Translations under genes and position numbers: made by a program
NCBI GenBank assembly: GCA_005784505.1
Contig: VCAZ01000153.1
Location: 37,501-101,500, forward strand
Length of the DNA stretch: 64,000 bases
From: Bagarius yarrelli
Lineage: Eukaryota > Chordata > Actinopteri > Siluriformes > Sisoridae
Direction: 5' to 3'
Shown here: positions 24,151 to 34,755 of the stretch, in pieces
Position numbering within the stretch: the first letter of the stretch is position 1
Layout: every line of letters starts with the position of its first letter
Notes under the pieces: generated by a model
The model's input: only the letters and a program-made list of their open reading frames with translations
Database searches by the model: none
Told to the model about the DNA's origin: nothing

Positions 24151-24426
24151 TGTAACGCCACCATTGGGTGAACACCTGAGGGCGCCGCCGACCTGAACTT
24201 CCAGTATCACTGGAAGTTAACATTGTTTACTTCCAGTATCACTTCCGGACGCTGACTATTTGTACTAGCGATAGCAGTTAGCTCATCACAACGTATTGAT
24301 AGCCCGTCTACGTACTGAGCATATGTAGATTACGTCTCACCGATTCAAATTTGTCTGCCTTTTTTATCGCTGCTTACTGTGTACCGCTCAGTTTCGTTTC
24401 TAAATTCAATAAACTTTTAACCTGCA
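24151..24426 (+). mobile_element. LTR-like end with hairpin, followed by a PBS-like site
   Basis: It starts TGTAACGCCACC, contains TGAGGGCGCCGCCGACC, then a hairpin (AACTTCCAGT with ACTGGAAGTT at 24195-24217). It later has TTCAATAAAC and the end CCTGCA, followed by TCATGGATCC. The plan matches the element at 20747, although the hairpin sequences differ. Nothing retroviral or gag-like follows for any length. Confidence 0.45.
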
Positions 24427-25460
24427 TCATGGATCCATCTGCGTCTAATTCGTCACCAAAACGGCCCCTTCATCATTTTATGTAAATGTGCTTTGTGATT
24501 TAACTGTACAGACACTTGATTTGTCTTAGCAGAGCTTTAAAAAAGAATCTACTTATTAGCGTTTCAGAAGAAAAAAAAAAAAATATGTGTAGTGCTCTAC
24601 ACCGAGTCGTTAAGAGTCCCCCTGCAGGGACAAACATAACAACCTTTCCTCTAAGAGGGTAATGGATATCTTAATTGCCTTATTGGATGCAACAACTGAT
24701 ACACAAGTGCCTTAATCTCTTAAATGCCTCAAAAGAATTGTTTACTCAGACACATCATCCTCTAATAACCAGGTTCCACAGATGTGCATTTGAATTCCGA
24801 TGTAAACAATGCCGATGTATTTAACAGGGTTTAACCTCTTAAACATTTTGTTTGTCGTTAAGATATTAGTTATTTGCCTAACATCAGGTTATTTATTAGC
24901 TACAGCTCATCGATCCAAAATGAACCACATTATCTATCAGACGCCGCTACTATATGAGAACCAGATGCTTTTCCACTGAAAAAGGTTCTGCACCGGTGCT
25001 CAGATCCTGGTTCCGAACCAGCCCTAAAACCTTGTTGTTCTCAAATGGGAACCGATTACTTTAGTAGGCGGAGCTTCCACCAGCTGTTTAGAATGTGTCA
25101 CTACGCTATTTAATGCTGGGAAGTTCAGATCATTTTACCGACTCGGAGTCTCGTTCAGCAAAATGAACGAATCTTTTAAAGTTATTTCATTCATTTTATC
25201 AAAATATAAGTAAAATGTTACGTTACTTCCCTAACACATTTACAACTTGTATACATTTGCAACCTTTATTCACACCACAAACAATACAAAACAACACAAA
25301 ATATTTTTCGGAATATAGTGGAATTTTGGAGACAAAAATCAGTATATAAACCATTTTATTTAACCAATTATATTACCAATATCACCAATTTTTTTAACTA
25401 TATGTTTGTGTTTTTGCATATTAAAACCAATTATAAAAAAAAAAAAAAAAAAAAACGGAA
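24427..25460. other. Unique intronic sequence with one probable decayed MITE
   Basis: Bases 24950-25170 include GGTTCTGCACCGGTGCTCAG and GGTTCCGAACCAGCCC, reminiscent of fish nonautonomous DNA elements, but no clean terminal repeats were found. An A-run lies at 25435-25455. Confidence 0.3.
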
Positions 25461-25782
25461 AAATAATGACATACTTGAAATAAGATGATAAGAACTCAAT
25501 GGCAAACCATGTGACTAACTCAATGTTACCAAGTTGTGATAATAAAACACATTAAAATGATTTACTTTAAAGTAGTGAGGTAATAACTGGTGTGGGAAGT
25601 GGTAGCGCAGTAATTAAGGTGTTGGACTGCTAATTAATTGGAGAATCAGGGCTTGATCTCCAGCACCACCATGTTACCACTGTCAGGCCCTTGAGCAAGG
25701 CTCCTAAACCCGATTGCTTAGTTGTATAAATGGGAAAAATGTAAGTCGTCCTGCATAAGGACATCTGCCAAATGCTAAACAC
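25461..25782 (+). repeat. SINE-A copy (25593-25782) with a 5' segment shared with 30824
   Basis: The SINE head (GTGGGAAGTGGTAGCGCAGT), B-box-like region and tail (AAGGACATCTGCCAAATGCT) are clear from 25593. The 130 bases upstream (GACATACTTGAAATAAGATG, then AGAACTCAATGGCAAACCAT) also match the sequence upstream of the SINE at 30930. This copy has about 23 extra bases in that segment. Confidence 0.8.
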
Positions 25783-26330
25783 AGATTTTGTTGTTGTTTT
25801 TCTTTTTTTTTTTTTTTTGAGTAAAATAAACCCCCATCACTTTGCTCAGACAATCCGTTACCCAGCACTGCGTCCATTCTTGCACTGCTTTAAATCCATT
25901 ATGAGTAAGTGACTGCTTAACAATCCTGAACACGCAAACATATTGTGATGCAGGATTGGTGGTGTATCCACACTGTGTGGAAATGGAGCTGCACTGATGT
26001 ACCAGGCTCACTGCCAGCTTGGCCCGCTTGTCCAGCTCTGCTGAGAAAACACAGCGCACTGATGCTTGGCATCTCCTTTCATCATGACCCATTTTCTCCT
26101 CGATTCATGTAGCAGGAAAAAAAAACATCTCACAACTTTATGCACTTTCCTCAGCTCAGTGCTTGCACAAACAAATCCCAGCCAATGAGGTCCTTTCTTT
26201 CTGGTAGTATAACACATTTCTTCATTAAAAACACACACACACACACGCCACACTAACACACAGTAAAACACACCCAGACACCCAGGTGGACACTGTGCAA
26301 TTGCTGGTTTCAACGTCTAAGTAAGGATCC

Positions 26331-26331
<1 letters not shown>
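25783..26331. other. Unique intronic sequence with short (CA)n
   Basis: A T-run lies at 25800-25819 and (CA)n at 26231-26246. The rest is balanced and unassigned. Confidence 0.35.

Positions 26332-26380
<49 letters not shown>
26332..26380. repeat. (CT)n microsatellite
   Basis: About 24 uninterrupted CT units. Confidence 0.97.
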
Positions 26381-26383
<3 letters not shown>

Positions 26384-26518
26384 TCTTTTGCTTCTTCTCT
26401 TGCTCTTGCTTTCCTAAGATTTAAAGATTTAAAGAATGTTTTGTTGGCATGACAATATGCATATTGTTATTGACAAATTTCACAAAAAAAATGTAAAAAA
26501 TAAACATTTTTTTGATTT

Positions 26519-26617
26519 GCTCCATCCATCCATCCGTCCATCCATCTGTCCATCCATTTATCTACCTATCCATCTATCTACCTATCCATCTAACCTTTTA
26601 TCTATCCATCTAACCTT

Positions 26618-26653
<36 letters not shown>

Positions 26654-26686
26654 GTATTCATCCATCCATCCATCCATCCATCTGTT
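26519..26686. repeat. ATCC / ATCT compound microsatellite
   Basis: Degenerate (ATCC)n, then uninterrupted (ATCT)n at about 26617-26653, then (ATCC)n again. Confidence 0.93.
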
Positions 26687-26819
26687 TTACAGTTTGTTTT
26701 TCAGAATGATTTACATCTCTTATCATCTCATCTTCTTAGCTCGAGTTGCAAAATAATTATGATCACTCCCTCTCTCTTTCTTTCTTTCTTTCTCTTTCTC
26801 TCTCCTGATTCATTCGTAA

Positions 26820-27000
26820 TAAAACCCCAGCAACTTGTCAAGCCCAGCTAAGACAGCCGTAATTACAGTTTTCAACACAGTCGTACACAAGCTGCTTTGT
26901 ATACGCCGACATCATCACACATCCAGCCAACACAAACTTGTCTAATTAATTTCAATCAGTCATTTGCATTAGCTAAATTATGATTACACACCATTTCAGA
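26820..27000. promoter_or_regulatory. Candidate conserved noncoding element with octamer and homeodomain-type cores
   Basis: This is repeat-free sequence between a microsatellite and a SINE. It holds GTAATTACAG, TCTAATTAATTTC, an octamer ATTTGCAT at 26962-26969 and AAATTATGATTACAC, clustered within 140 bases. Such clustering is typical of neural developmental enhancers. No alignment was possible, so function is inference. Confidence 0.3.
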
Positions 27001-27080
27001 ACCTGACAAAAAAAAAGCATCTGTGCCGTTTGTACATTACGAATTCTACCATTATAGAGCTCATGAGTGGTTAACAATTT

Positions 27081-27233
27081 GGTGGCTCATGGTTAAGGTG
27101 TTGGACTACCAACCTAAAGATTGTGGGTTTGATTCCCAGCTCCACCAAGCCATCACTGCTGGGTCCCTGAGCCCTTAACCCTCAAATGAGATCAATGTAA
27201 GTCGCTCTGGATGAAAGTGTCGTAAATGTAAAT
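27081..27233 (+). repeat. SINE-A copy with shortened body
   Basis: The head GGTGGCTCATGGTTAAGGTG, B-box-like GTGGGTTTGATTCCCAGCTC and tail AATGTAAGTCGCTCTGGATG are well preserved. The central CAATTGCTCAGTTGTATAAA part is deleted. Confidence 0.85.
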
Positions 27234-27784
27234 TTCAGTTTTCCAAATAAAAATAAAGGAAACATCAATACCAAAAATTTCCTAGGTGATTGTCTTCAGA
27301 CATTTTTTGTTCTGTCGGTTGAAAGTCTCTTCACATTTTGATAGCAATCATTAAGTTAAGTGTTTTAAATGTATTTACAGTATGTGTATTTCTATATTCT
27401 GTGGTTCGGTCCAAATATTATGATAGCCTTTTTTTTTAACCTGCCTGTTACTAGAAGCGCTGTGCTAGTTTGAAAACGGCGGCTGATGCATCACGAAGAA
27501 AAAAGCAAACTCATCCAGCTTAACATGAGAGGGGGCCCCCCTAGGGAAATTTGCAGATATACTACTCCATTCTTTATGTTCATCTGAAATGTTCAGCTTT
27601 GGGGGACCCCCTTAAATGCGGGGCCCCAGGCAACTGCCTGCCTTGCCTGCCCTATTGCTACATCTCTGCTTCCAAATATCACAGAGCTGAAGTCTGTAGT
27701 TATGTCCATGCTTACCTCAAATCTGAATACAACGCTAAAAGTCATTCGTCCTGAATAGATTTTAAAGATGTAAGTGTACATTTT

Positions 27785-27816
<32 letters not shown>

Positions 27817-28565
27817 GGATATGCCGAGACAAGATAATAGACAAGGTAATGGAGCAGATATGACTGCTGGCAGGGATTTTCTTTGGACTTGCCAGAGATG
27901 ATTTAACAATCAATTCAACACAAATTCTTGTATGGAGAAGCAGTAGCTATAAAGCAAAGCTATAACGTACTGTATGAGCTGCAATAAATTCCTGATTAGA
28001 AATACACTCAGCAAGCAAAGAAATCATAAGGCATAACAAGTAGAAAAAAAGCTGGACCACATGATTACAGGAAGAGAAAGAGGAGAATGAAGCATGGGAT
28101 GTTAGTAAAGAGACCAGATGTCATCCTACAGCTTGATGATCCCTACCGGTGCTTGTTCTCCTAGTAATTAAACTGATTCCCTTCCCCTGCTGAAGTGTCT
28201 TATCCCTATGCCACCGTCTCCCTCCATCTGGTCATGCATGCATGCATGCACGGCGAATGTTAAACTAACTCACTGTGCTCACCAGGCTTCCCAGTTAGTC
28301 TCGTCCTCATCCTCTGGCCCAGATACAGAAATAATCACAGATCTACTGTATGTGCTCAGGTCCTGCTCTGAGACATGGGACTTAATTATATATTCTGAAG
28401 TGGTTATTTTTAAAACACATCTACCCAAGCAAGCCAACAGCACAGGTTCCTGGGTAAGAAAAGGATTTAGATTGTATTGTTGCAAATAAACAGGGGAATA
28501 AGAGGAACGTTGCTGTAATGAACCAGTCCAAGAAGAAGCCATACTGCAGAAATGGTGTTTATTAT
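27234..28565. other. Unique intronic sequence with a (GT)n and decayed hAT-like motifs
   Basis: A (GT)n run lies at 27785-27817. Bases 27525-27660 contain GGGGGCCCCC and GGGGCCCCAGGCAACTGCC, resembling internal parts of vertebrate hAT nonautonomous elements. The rest, including 28080-28500, is unassigned. Confidence 0.35.
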
Positions 28566-28718
28566 AACACACAAGGTCGGCGCCATGGTGTGGTGGATCA
28601 AGGCTCCGCTCTGGCGACCCAAGTTCGATTTTGGCTTGGGTCCTTACCAGTCTCACCCTTTTCTCTCTCCTGTTTTTTATCTTTCTATGTTCTATTAATA
28701 AAGGCAAAATGGCAAAAA
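28566..28718 (+). repeat. SINE-D: tRNA-like repeat with A-rich tail
   Basis: The head GTGTGGTGGATCAAGGCTCC is followed by GGCGACCCAAGTTCGATTTT (B-box-like GTTCGATTT). A pyrimidine-rich body, AATAAAGGCAAAATGGC and an A-run complete it. This is the architecture of a tRNA-derived SINE; only one copy is in the window. Confidence 0.55.
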
Positions 28719-30823
28719 AACACACACAATGCAAACATGAGGCAGAAACGTAGTTGTGAAGCAGGCGGAAATCAGCACATGACATGAACGATATATGCAA
28801 ACGAAACCGTCTCGCAAAAACGTGAACCGAAACTGGAACAAGGCTAAAGTGATATGTACTCTTCCTTATGCTGGTACTGTGTCATGCCATGACTTCAGAG
28901 AGAATTACTTAACCTTCAGACAAACCCACTTTAGGCCCCCATTTTACTGGACAAAAACATGTCTTCTTGTTTTTATCATTTTAAAATGCAAGTAAAAATA
29001 AATTATTTAAAAATTAAGAGGTGGTGAAATTACCAAAAAGATGGCGCACTGACTGACCAGAACCATGCCATACAGAACTAAAAGATATATTTAGAAGATA
29101 ATCTAAAATTCTGAAGACTATCTTAGACTTGGATTTTAGCTTTATCCTTAGACAGGCCGACACTTAGTTTAGAAATTAAGCTAAATCTAAGCTTAATAAC
29201 CGAGCCAGAGTAATAGTGCAAACTAAAAACACCATGAAATCTCATCCAGACCCACACAATGGCAAAAAAAATCCAATTTAATCCTTATAACTTTCTAGCA
29301 ATTGCCACTGTTAAGTTTGTCTTAATATTAAAATGCAGTCCAGAAGGAAGTAAACAGATCCAGATTTGTTATGACAACTAGATACTTTGCTAGCTAACGA
29401 CAGCTTGACTCAATTCGCACTCTGAGCTGCGACATCTTATTAAATTTGGTACATACAATATATATGGATAATTTTTAACTATCATCACTCGTTTTTTAAA
29501 GTGAGTCGCCACTTGTTTTATCCCCCTGGCAGTTTCTATAAATCCATTTGTAGCCTATCTGATAAGGTAGCCTATCAGAGCTATACACTGTCCAACACTG
29601 TATGGCTAGGTAGGTTGCCAGAGATCTACCAGAAACTCCCCGTCCCTGACTACCTCAGTAACTGCAGCGAAAAAATGATTAACATATCTAAGCAAGATGG
29701 GGAGATGTGGGCATGGGAGGGCCAGGAGGAGTGACCAGTGGAGGCTGTGGCCCCTCACGCAACCATGTAACTCCGCCCCTGCATGAATGTAATACCAACA
29801 CGCAAGCAAGCATGTTAGTTTAGTTTCCTTGTCCGATCTGTTAGCCATATTCACTGATTGATTGAAAAAGCCTTCAAATGATTTACAATATGTGTCAACA
29901 AGATAAATTGCAACTTTAAAATTAGCTACAGTAAACCCAACAGGAATGATTGTGAATTCGTTATGAGAGTCTGCTGCCAAGAACATGCCACTAAACGCCT
30001 TATAAGATGGCCGGGATTTATAAAATGTAAGAAGAACCACTCAAGGAAAACAGCCCTTTATTAAAAATGACATTCTTTTACACGGGCATTGAATCGTCAG
30101 CTGTAAGAAGGTGATCCAGGGCCGGTGCCATAGATAGAATAATTTGATTCATTAAAAACTCCCGAAGTAATTGGGGCTCATCTAGAGCAGAGCAAATATT
30201 CAATTAATACGGTCAATTTAATAACTGTGATTCCTTCAACTTGCTGTGCGTAACCTTGATGCATGTCTTCTCTTGATTAATTAGTAATTCTATAATGAGG
30301 TCATTTTCATTTGCTTTAATTATCTGTTAGTCCCAAATGAAGTATAAAGAAAGGGAGAAAACACCTCTTTTTTTCAGTCTGGCTATCATGATGGACGGTT
30401 GGGGACATATTGTGTCATAAAAGCTTCCTTTTTTGTGGCTAGTCTTGTCTTGGTGAATAATTACCCCAGAATGTTCATGACATAAACTGACAAATCACTG
30501 GACAAAAGCAGGACAGTATGAAATACAGTTTGTCTCACTTATAGGACATAAAAATGTCAGCTTTAAACAAGGCCAACTCGTTGAAACGTACTGTTCTCTT
30601 CTCCAGGAATGCTTTTTTCTATTTTTATGCAAATGAAATGCACATTTTAAGCAGAAATGTTAACAGGTGAATTTCAGAGATTATTTTTTATTAAAAACTT
30701 CTTAATCATATCAGATAATCTTTGAACTTCATTTAAATGGTATCTCGCTGTTGTCATCTTGGGAAATGAAAAAATGTCCAAAAATAAAACACGACCTTTG
30801 CTTTAAACAAAAAGGGTAACTTC
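28719..30823. other. Mostly unique intronic sequence
   Basis: Contains CAGTGGAGGCTGTGGCCCC at 29736 and CAGGGCCGGTGCCATAG at 30117, both like hAT element ends, without a convincing matching partner. The 144-codon minus-strand frame at 29606-30040 has no recognisable family. A candidate regulatory block at 30140-30350 is listed separately. Confidence 0.35.
30140..30350. promoter_or_regulatory. Candidate conserved noncoding element rich in TAATT cores
   Basis: Repeat-free sequence with at least five homeodomain-type cores (AAGTAATTGG, TTCAATTAATAC, TTGATTAATTAGTAATTC, TTTAATTATC) in 210 bases, plus an ATTTGCTTTAAT stretch. It lies about 4 kb downstream of the ca10 exon in the transcription direction, within the intron. 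The enhancer idea is inference from motif density only. Confidence 0.3.
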
Positions 30824-31112
30824 AAATAATAACATACTTGAAATAACAAGATAAGAACTCAATGGCAAGCTATGTGGCTAATAATAAGACACATTGAAAT
30901 GATTTGTTTTAAAATAGTAAGGTAATACTTGGTGTGGGAAGTGGTAGTTCAGTGGTCAAGGTGTTGGACTGCTAATTAATTGAAAGATCAGGGCTTGACT
31001 CCCAGCACCACCAAGTTACCACTGTCAGCCCCCTAAACAAGGCCCTTTAACCTCCAATTGCTTAGTTGTATAAATGTAATTAGCTCTGGATAAGGACGTC
31101 TGCCAAATGCCA
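30824..31112 (+). repeat. SINE-A copy (about 30935-31112) with the 5' segment shared with 25461
   Basis: The upstream segment (AACATACTTGAAATAACAAG, then AAGAACTCAATGGCAAGCTA) and the SINE (GTGTGGGAAGTGGTAGTTCA, then AAGGACGTCTGCCAAATGCC) both match 25461-25782. The two loci share about 300 bases, more than the SINE alone. Confidence 0.8.
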
Positions 31113-31529
31113 AAAAATATAAAAGCAATAATTTAAACAAATGCCTTATTATCATATGCCAGGACAATCAAAGACAACATTATTAATATTCTTAAATAAT
31201 ACACAAAACTTTGGAAAAAGAAGATAACAAGTGACAAGTGACAATAATGAACTTATTCTTCAAAGAAACATTAACATTAAGACAGAAATCTTAAATCTTA
31301 AAATACAGATGATAAAATAATGAAAGCTACAGCAGCCTATAATTATAGGGTCATTTTACCAAAATTAAAATTTATTCAAAACCCAAATCTGATTGGACAT
31401 AATTGTTTTGCCTGAACCTCAGAAGACGTGATATGTGTAATATGTGAATATTGCTTTGTCTGTTGTGTTGGTTTCTTCTGGATAAAATAATGTCCATTTA
31501 TAGCGCTTCTACCAGTCGAGCAATGTGGT
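31113..31529. other. AT-rich unique intronic sequence
   Basis: Nothing recognised. Confidence 0.35.
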
Positions 31530-31752
31530 AGATTCTTTTTCTTCTCATTTCGGCTGTTCCCTTTTAGGGGGTTGCCACAGCGAATCATCTGTCTCCCCCT
31601 AACCCCTATCCTCTACATCCTCTTCACTCACACCCACTAACTTCATGTCCTCGTTCATCACATCCATATACCTCCTCTTTGGTCTTCCTCTTTACCTTCT
31701 GCCTGGTAGCTTCATTTCTAACATCCTCCTACCAATATATTCACTATCCCTA
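31530..31752 (-). pseudogene. RTE-type LINE, extreme 3' end
   Basis: Minus-strand 3' end of the same LINE as at 8528: TTTCGGCTGTTCCCTTTTAG, GCCACAGCGAATCATCTGTC and TTTGGTCTTCCTCTTTACCT. It is severely 5'-truncated, ending at about ATATTCACTATCCCTA, as is usual for LINE insertions. Confidence 0.8.
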
Positions 31753-32048
31753 GCAACGTGGTAGATTTTTGGACCGAATTGCAGTGGTCGTTCCCCCTAG
31801 CGACCTCAATTACACAGACCCCAGACCATCATGCCGCTGACCTGCTGTTAATGCATTTGAGAGTCTTTGCCATTCCAAGCCCACTGTCGCCACCAGGTCC
31901 AGTCTGTATCCAGCCCAGTTGGTGGGCTGGCAAAGAGACAATAAGCTAGATGCAGTTTCCCAGTAATGACCTTGTCCTCTAGACGGACATCCAGACAAGA
32001 TTATGGTAACTTTACTTCAGTATAGAATAACCTGCTGGTTTGTCTGGT

Positions 32049-32218
32049 CAGGTTTGTCTGGAGGGCTGGTGTCCTGCAGAGCTTAGCTTCAATCCTAATA
32101 AATTGCACCTGATCATGTCTTTTAGGCTTGTTTAAAAAAAAAGTTTTATGGTTTGGAATAAGGTTGAAACTAAACTCTACAGGCAGAGCGTCCCCCGGAA
32201 CTGAGTTTGACACCCCTG
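32049..32218. mobile_element. hAT-like MITE, diverged
   Basis: The right end CTGAGTTTGACACCCCTG is a recognisable terminal sequence of a fish MITE. Inside, CTGCAGAGCTTAGCTTCAAT and GTTGAAACTAAACTCTACAG form opposing arms. The left end is degenerate, and no target duplication is visible. A better copy is at 52444. Confidence 0.5.
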
Positions 32219-32322
32219 AATTAGAGAGTTTGTAGAGTGAGTTTTAATATTGTCTTATTTGATTTAATTTTGTATAGCTGCTATAGAGATAAAGTGGACT
32301 TGACTTGACTTGACTTGACTTG
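32219..32322 (+). repeat. Possible LINE 3' tail ending in (ACTTG)n
   Basis: GTATAGCTGCTATAGAGATA followed by five ACTTG units resembles the 3' end of L2/CR1-type fish LINEs, which end in short tandem repeats. The coding part is absent. Confidence 0.35.
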
Positions 32323-34170
32323 AAGAGAGATTTTTTTTATCAGGGCACCATAGGCTCGCCAATTAACATTCCGGGATTAGATTTAGGAATTTATATCTGA
32401 CTACCGTCAAGCAGCCGTTGCTATATGCTTAAACTCAACTCTATGCTTGGATTTGATTTTGCCTTGGCTTGGATAAATGTCCTGCCGGGTGAATAAATCT
32501 AAATCTGTTCTTATAAAAAGCTGTCACGCTCAGTGCATCTTTGTTTCTCTCACCAGATTCGCATAAGACTCTCGACGCCAAGCAAGAAAACTCATCTCAG
32601 ACTGTCACCGGAGTTAGATTTGAGTATGCATGTGGATACAATAGCATGTTCGTTGTTTTTATATCTCACACCATGTTGAATCCAAAATGAGGAGCATGAC
32701 AGAACATCACATGACCATCACTGATCCAGGATTAATGTCTAGCAGATTGTTAGCACTTAACGAGACATTAGCAATAGCACATTGGCATCGTAATGAATCG
32801 TCACTGTATAATCATTCATGAATATAAAACTGTTTGACTTTTAAGGAATAACAATAAAAAAACTGCTTAAAATACACAAATAACTCAAATACAATTCTCT
32901 AATTAAAGAGTTTTTTTCTTAAATGAGAGTTAATAGGCATAAATAAGTGAGTTTAACGAGGACAGCTAAAAGTTAATATACCGTAAAATAAACATGACAC
33001 AGAAATTTCCTCTCTTGTTTGGTGAAAATATCCAGCAACGCAGTTTTATGTCATAACGCAATGTTTACTCTTTTGAGCGTTTTAGCCGCTCTTTCGTAAT
33101 AACTGCTGACTTACGCCGCTGTCTCGTTCTATTTTTCATAACATTCGCCCGTATTGTCTTTAAACAGAACAGGCAATTAAATAAAAATCAAAGACGGCAA
33201 TAAAGTTGTATATGAAATGAAAGGAGAGCAGGATGTAAGAATAAAAGCACACAGAAAGACGAATCCAATAACTCATTAAAGTGCACTTAGTAGCAAAATG
33301 CTAAAAATGGCTCTGCGCTTAACTGTGGAATAATGTGTTAAGGTATAACAGGGGTTGAAAGCAAGAGCCGTTTGCAGAGATATGGATTTATTTATTTATT
33401 TATTTTAGCTTAAAATGATCACAGAAGGTTGGATGGATGATAATAATAATAATAATACCCCCGGAATCCAGATGTTTTTTTTCTGCAATACAGGTGAAAT
33501 ATTAGATATCAGATATCAGTTTTGTAATACCGGCTCCACCAATATGTGACATCATCTTGTGGGCATTTTAAGAATTGCAAGCAAGGCTGTTATGACAGCA
33601 CTGCATTGTAAGGAGAGACAAGAAAAGAGTTCATTTTAAATAGAAGTACAAAGTTGTTTTATTTTCAAATAAAAATATTATATTTATTTATTTATTTAAA
33701 TTAGTCAGAATTATTATGTTCTTATTGATTTAATTGTTACCTGATTGTTTACCTGATCTAATGTTTCTGTAACAAATACACTATATAGTAAATATATATA
33801 GTAACAGTGGAGATATATATATATATATATATATTTTATTTTATTTTTTTTATTTATTTTTTTTTTTAATCAGATTCCACTATACTGATATAAAAATAAG
33901 AGTTGTTTTGTTTATTATTTTACTATTAAAACAGAAGTAAAAACAAAAAATAAATAAAAATAAATATTGGTTCTACATAACGGTTATCCTTTACAAAAAT
34001 GTAATGTATCAGTTCTAAAAAGCAATATCGGTCGATCTCTAATAACATGATATCATTGTCTTCCTAGTTTATCAGACATAACCGCCATAAAAATGTTTCC
34101 GAAATCCGAGTACCTAGACATCTTTTCTTTAGGTAACAGAATTCGTGTGGAGAAATTAAACAGAACAGAT
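32323..34170. other. Unique intronic sequence close to the ca10 exon
   Basis: Bases 32900-33260 are repeat-free and contain ATTAAATAAAAATCAAAGACGG-type AT cores in balanced sequence, a possible conserved element. (AAT)n at 33438-33457, (TA)n at 33812-33834 and a T-run follow. ATATCGGTCGATCTCTAATA near 34027 is a decayed repeat end. Confidence 0.35.
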
Positions 34171-34179
34171 GATGCCTAC
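34171..34179 (-). other. ca10: Splice donor of the ca10 exon
   Basis: On the minus strand the exon ends ...GGCAGGAAG and the intron begins GTAGGCATC. This is a standard GT donor with AAG upstream, falling between codons (phase 0). Confidence 0.85.
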
Positions 34180-34322
34180 CTTCCTGCCCCCAGTGTTCAG
34201 TCTTAGTGGTGTCAAGAAGGGGTCAAAAATCATATGGCTGGTTTCGATGTTGACTGGTGACTGTCGCTTTCCCACCGAGCACAGGTTCCACGCTGAGTTC
34301 ACAAGACCCCAGAAGGATGGAA
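34180..34322 (-). CDS. ca10: Internal coding exon of carbonic anhydrase-related protein 10
   Basis: The minus strand reads two bases completing a Val codon, then 47 codons starting PSFWGLVNSAWNLC, then SVGKRQSPVNIETSH, then MIFDPFLTPLRLNTGGRK. This agrees with my memory of vertebrate CA10 (about residues 47-93 of roughly 328) except for Leu in place of Ile near the end. It differs more from CA11, which lacks the SPVNIETSHMIFDP wording. The QSPVNI motif marks the N-terminal part of the alpha-carbonic-anhydrase fold, and the Cys before it is the conserved disulfide Cys of secreted members. CA10 is a catalytically inactive secreted neuronal glycoprotein that binds neurexins; its missing zinc histidines are encoded by other exons. 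The acceptor is a pyrimidine tract plus CAG; the donor is AAG/GTAGGC. Flanking exons are not in the window. Whether this is the a or b fish paralogue cannot be told. Confidence 0.95.
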
Positions 34323-34350
34323 CTGAAAAAGAGAAGAAAATACGAAAGAA
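34323..34350 (-). other. ca10: Splice acceptor and polypyrimidine tract of the ca10 exon
   Basis: Minus strand: TTTCGTATTTTCTTCTCTTT followed by TTCAG just before the exon. It splits a Val codon after its first base, so the preceding exon should end with a G in that codon. Confidence 0.85.
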
Positions 34351-34755
34351 CTGTTAGTCTTTGGTTTGAATAGACTTTCATGTGAACCTTTATATCCATT
34401 TTATCCATCTTTTATAACAACTGTTTTCAGGTATCAACTTATTATAATGAGAAAATTGATGCCTGCTTTATTTGACTGACATAGAAAGTATTATGACTTT
34501 CCTTTACAGCAATATGACTTGAATCATCCTATTCCAGTATTAGGACATTATTAAACCCTTAATAAATTTCTTATGATCAGCCATGTGAAACGTACTTTCC
34601 TTGCAGAACAAAGCGCATATACATAATTTTAATGACAGTCATGTGGTGATTATATCAGTTTTATAGTCAATAAAATAAAACTCTTTTTAGTACAGCAAGA
34701 GTGAATAAATTCTAACTGTTATGACATTATATCATCATTAGCGTTTATAGCTACT
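34351..34755. other. AT-rich unique intronic sequence
   Basis: Nothing recognised. Confidence 0.35.

Larger units (their letters stand above)
1..34179 (-). other. ca10: ca10 intron downstream of the visible exon (partial)
   Basis: This interval follows the only recognised exon in the direction of transcription (minus strand), so it is intron, starting at the GT donor next to 34180 and running out of the window. I looked on the minus strand for the next expected coding block of the family (the stretch with YNTGRH and the SGGP motif) and did not find it. The intron is therefore at least 34 kb, as expected for a gene known for very long introns. It holds the repeats and unique blocks listed below. 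The intron call depends on the exon call and assumes no exon was missed by eye. Confidence 0.75.

Noticed and set aside
28279..28800. 173-residue minus-strand open frame
   Set aside because: It runs through the tRNA-like SINE-D copy and shows no domain; repeat plus chance.
29606..30040. 144-residue minus-strand open frame
   Set aside because: No recognisable family, no splice context, overlaps hAT-like end motifs; probably chance.
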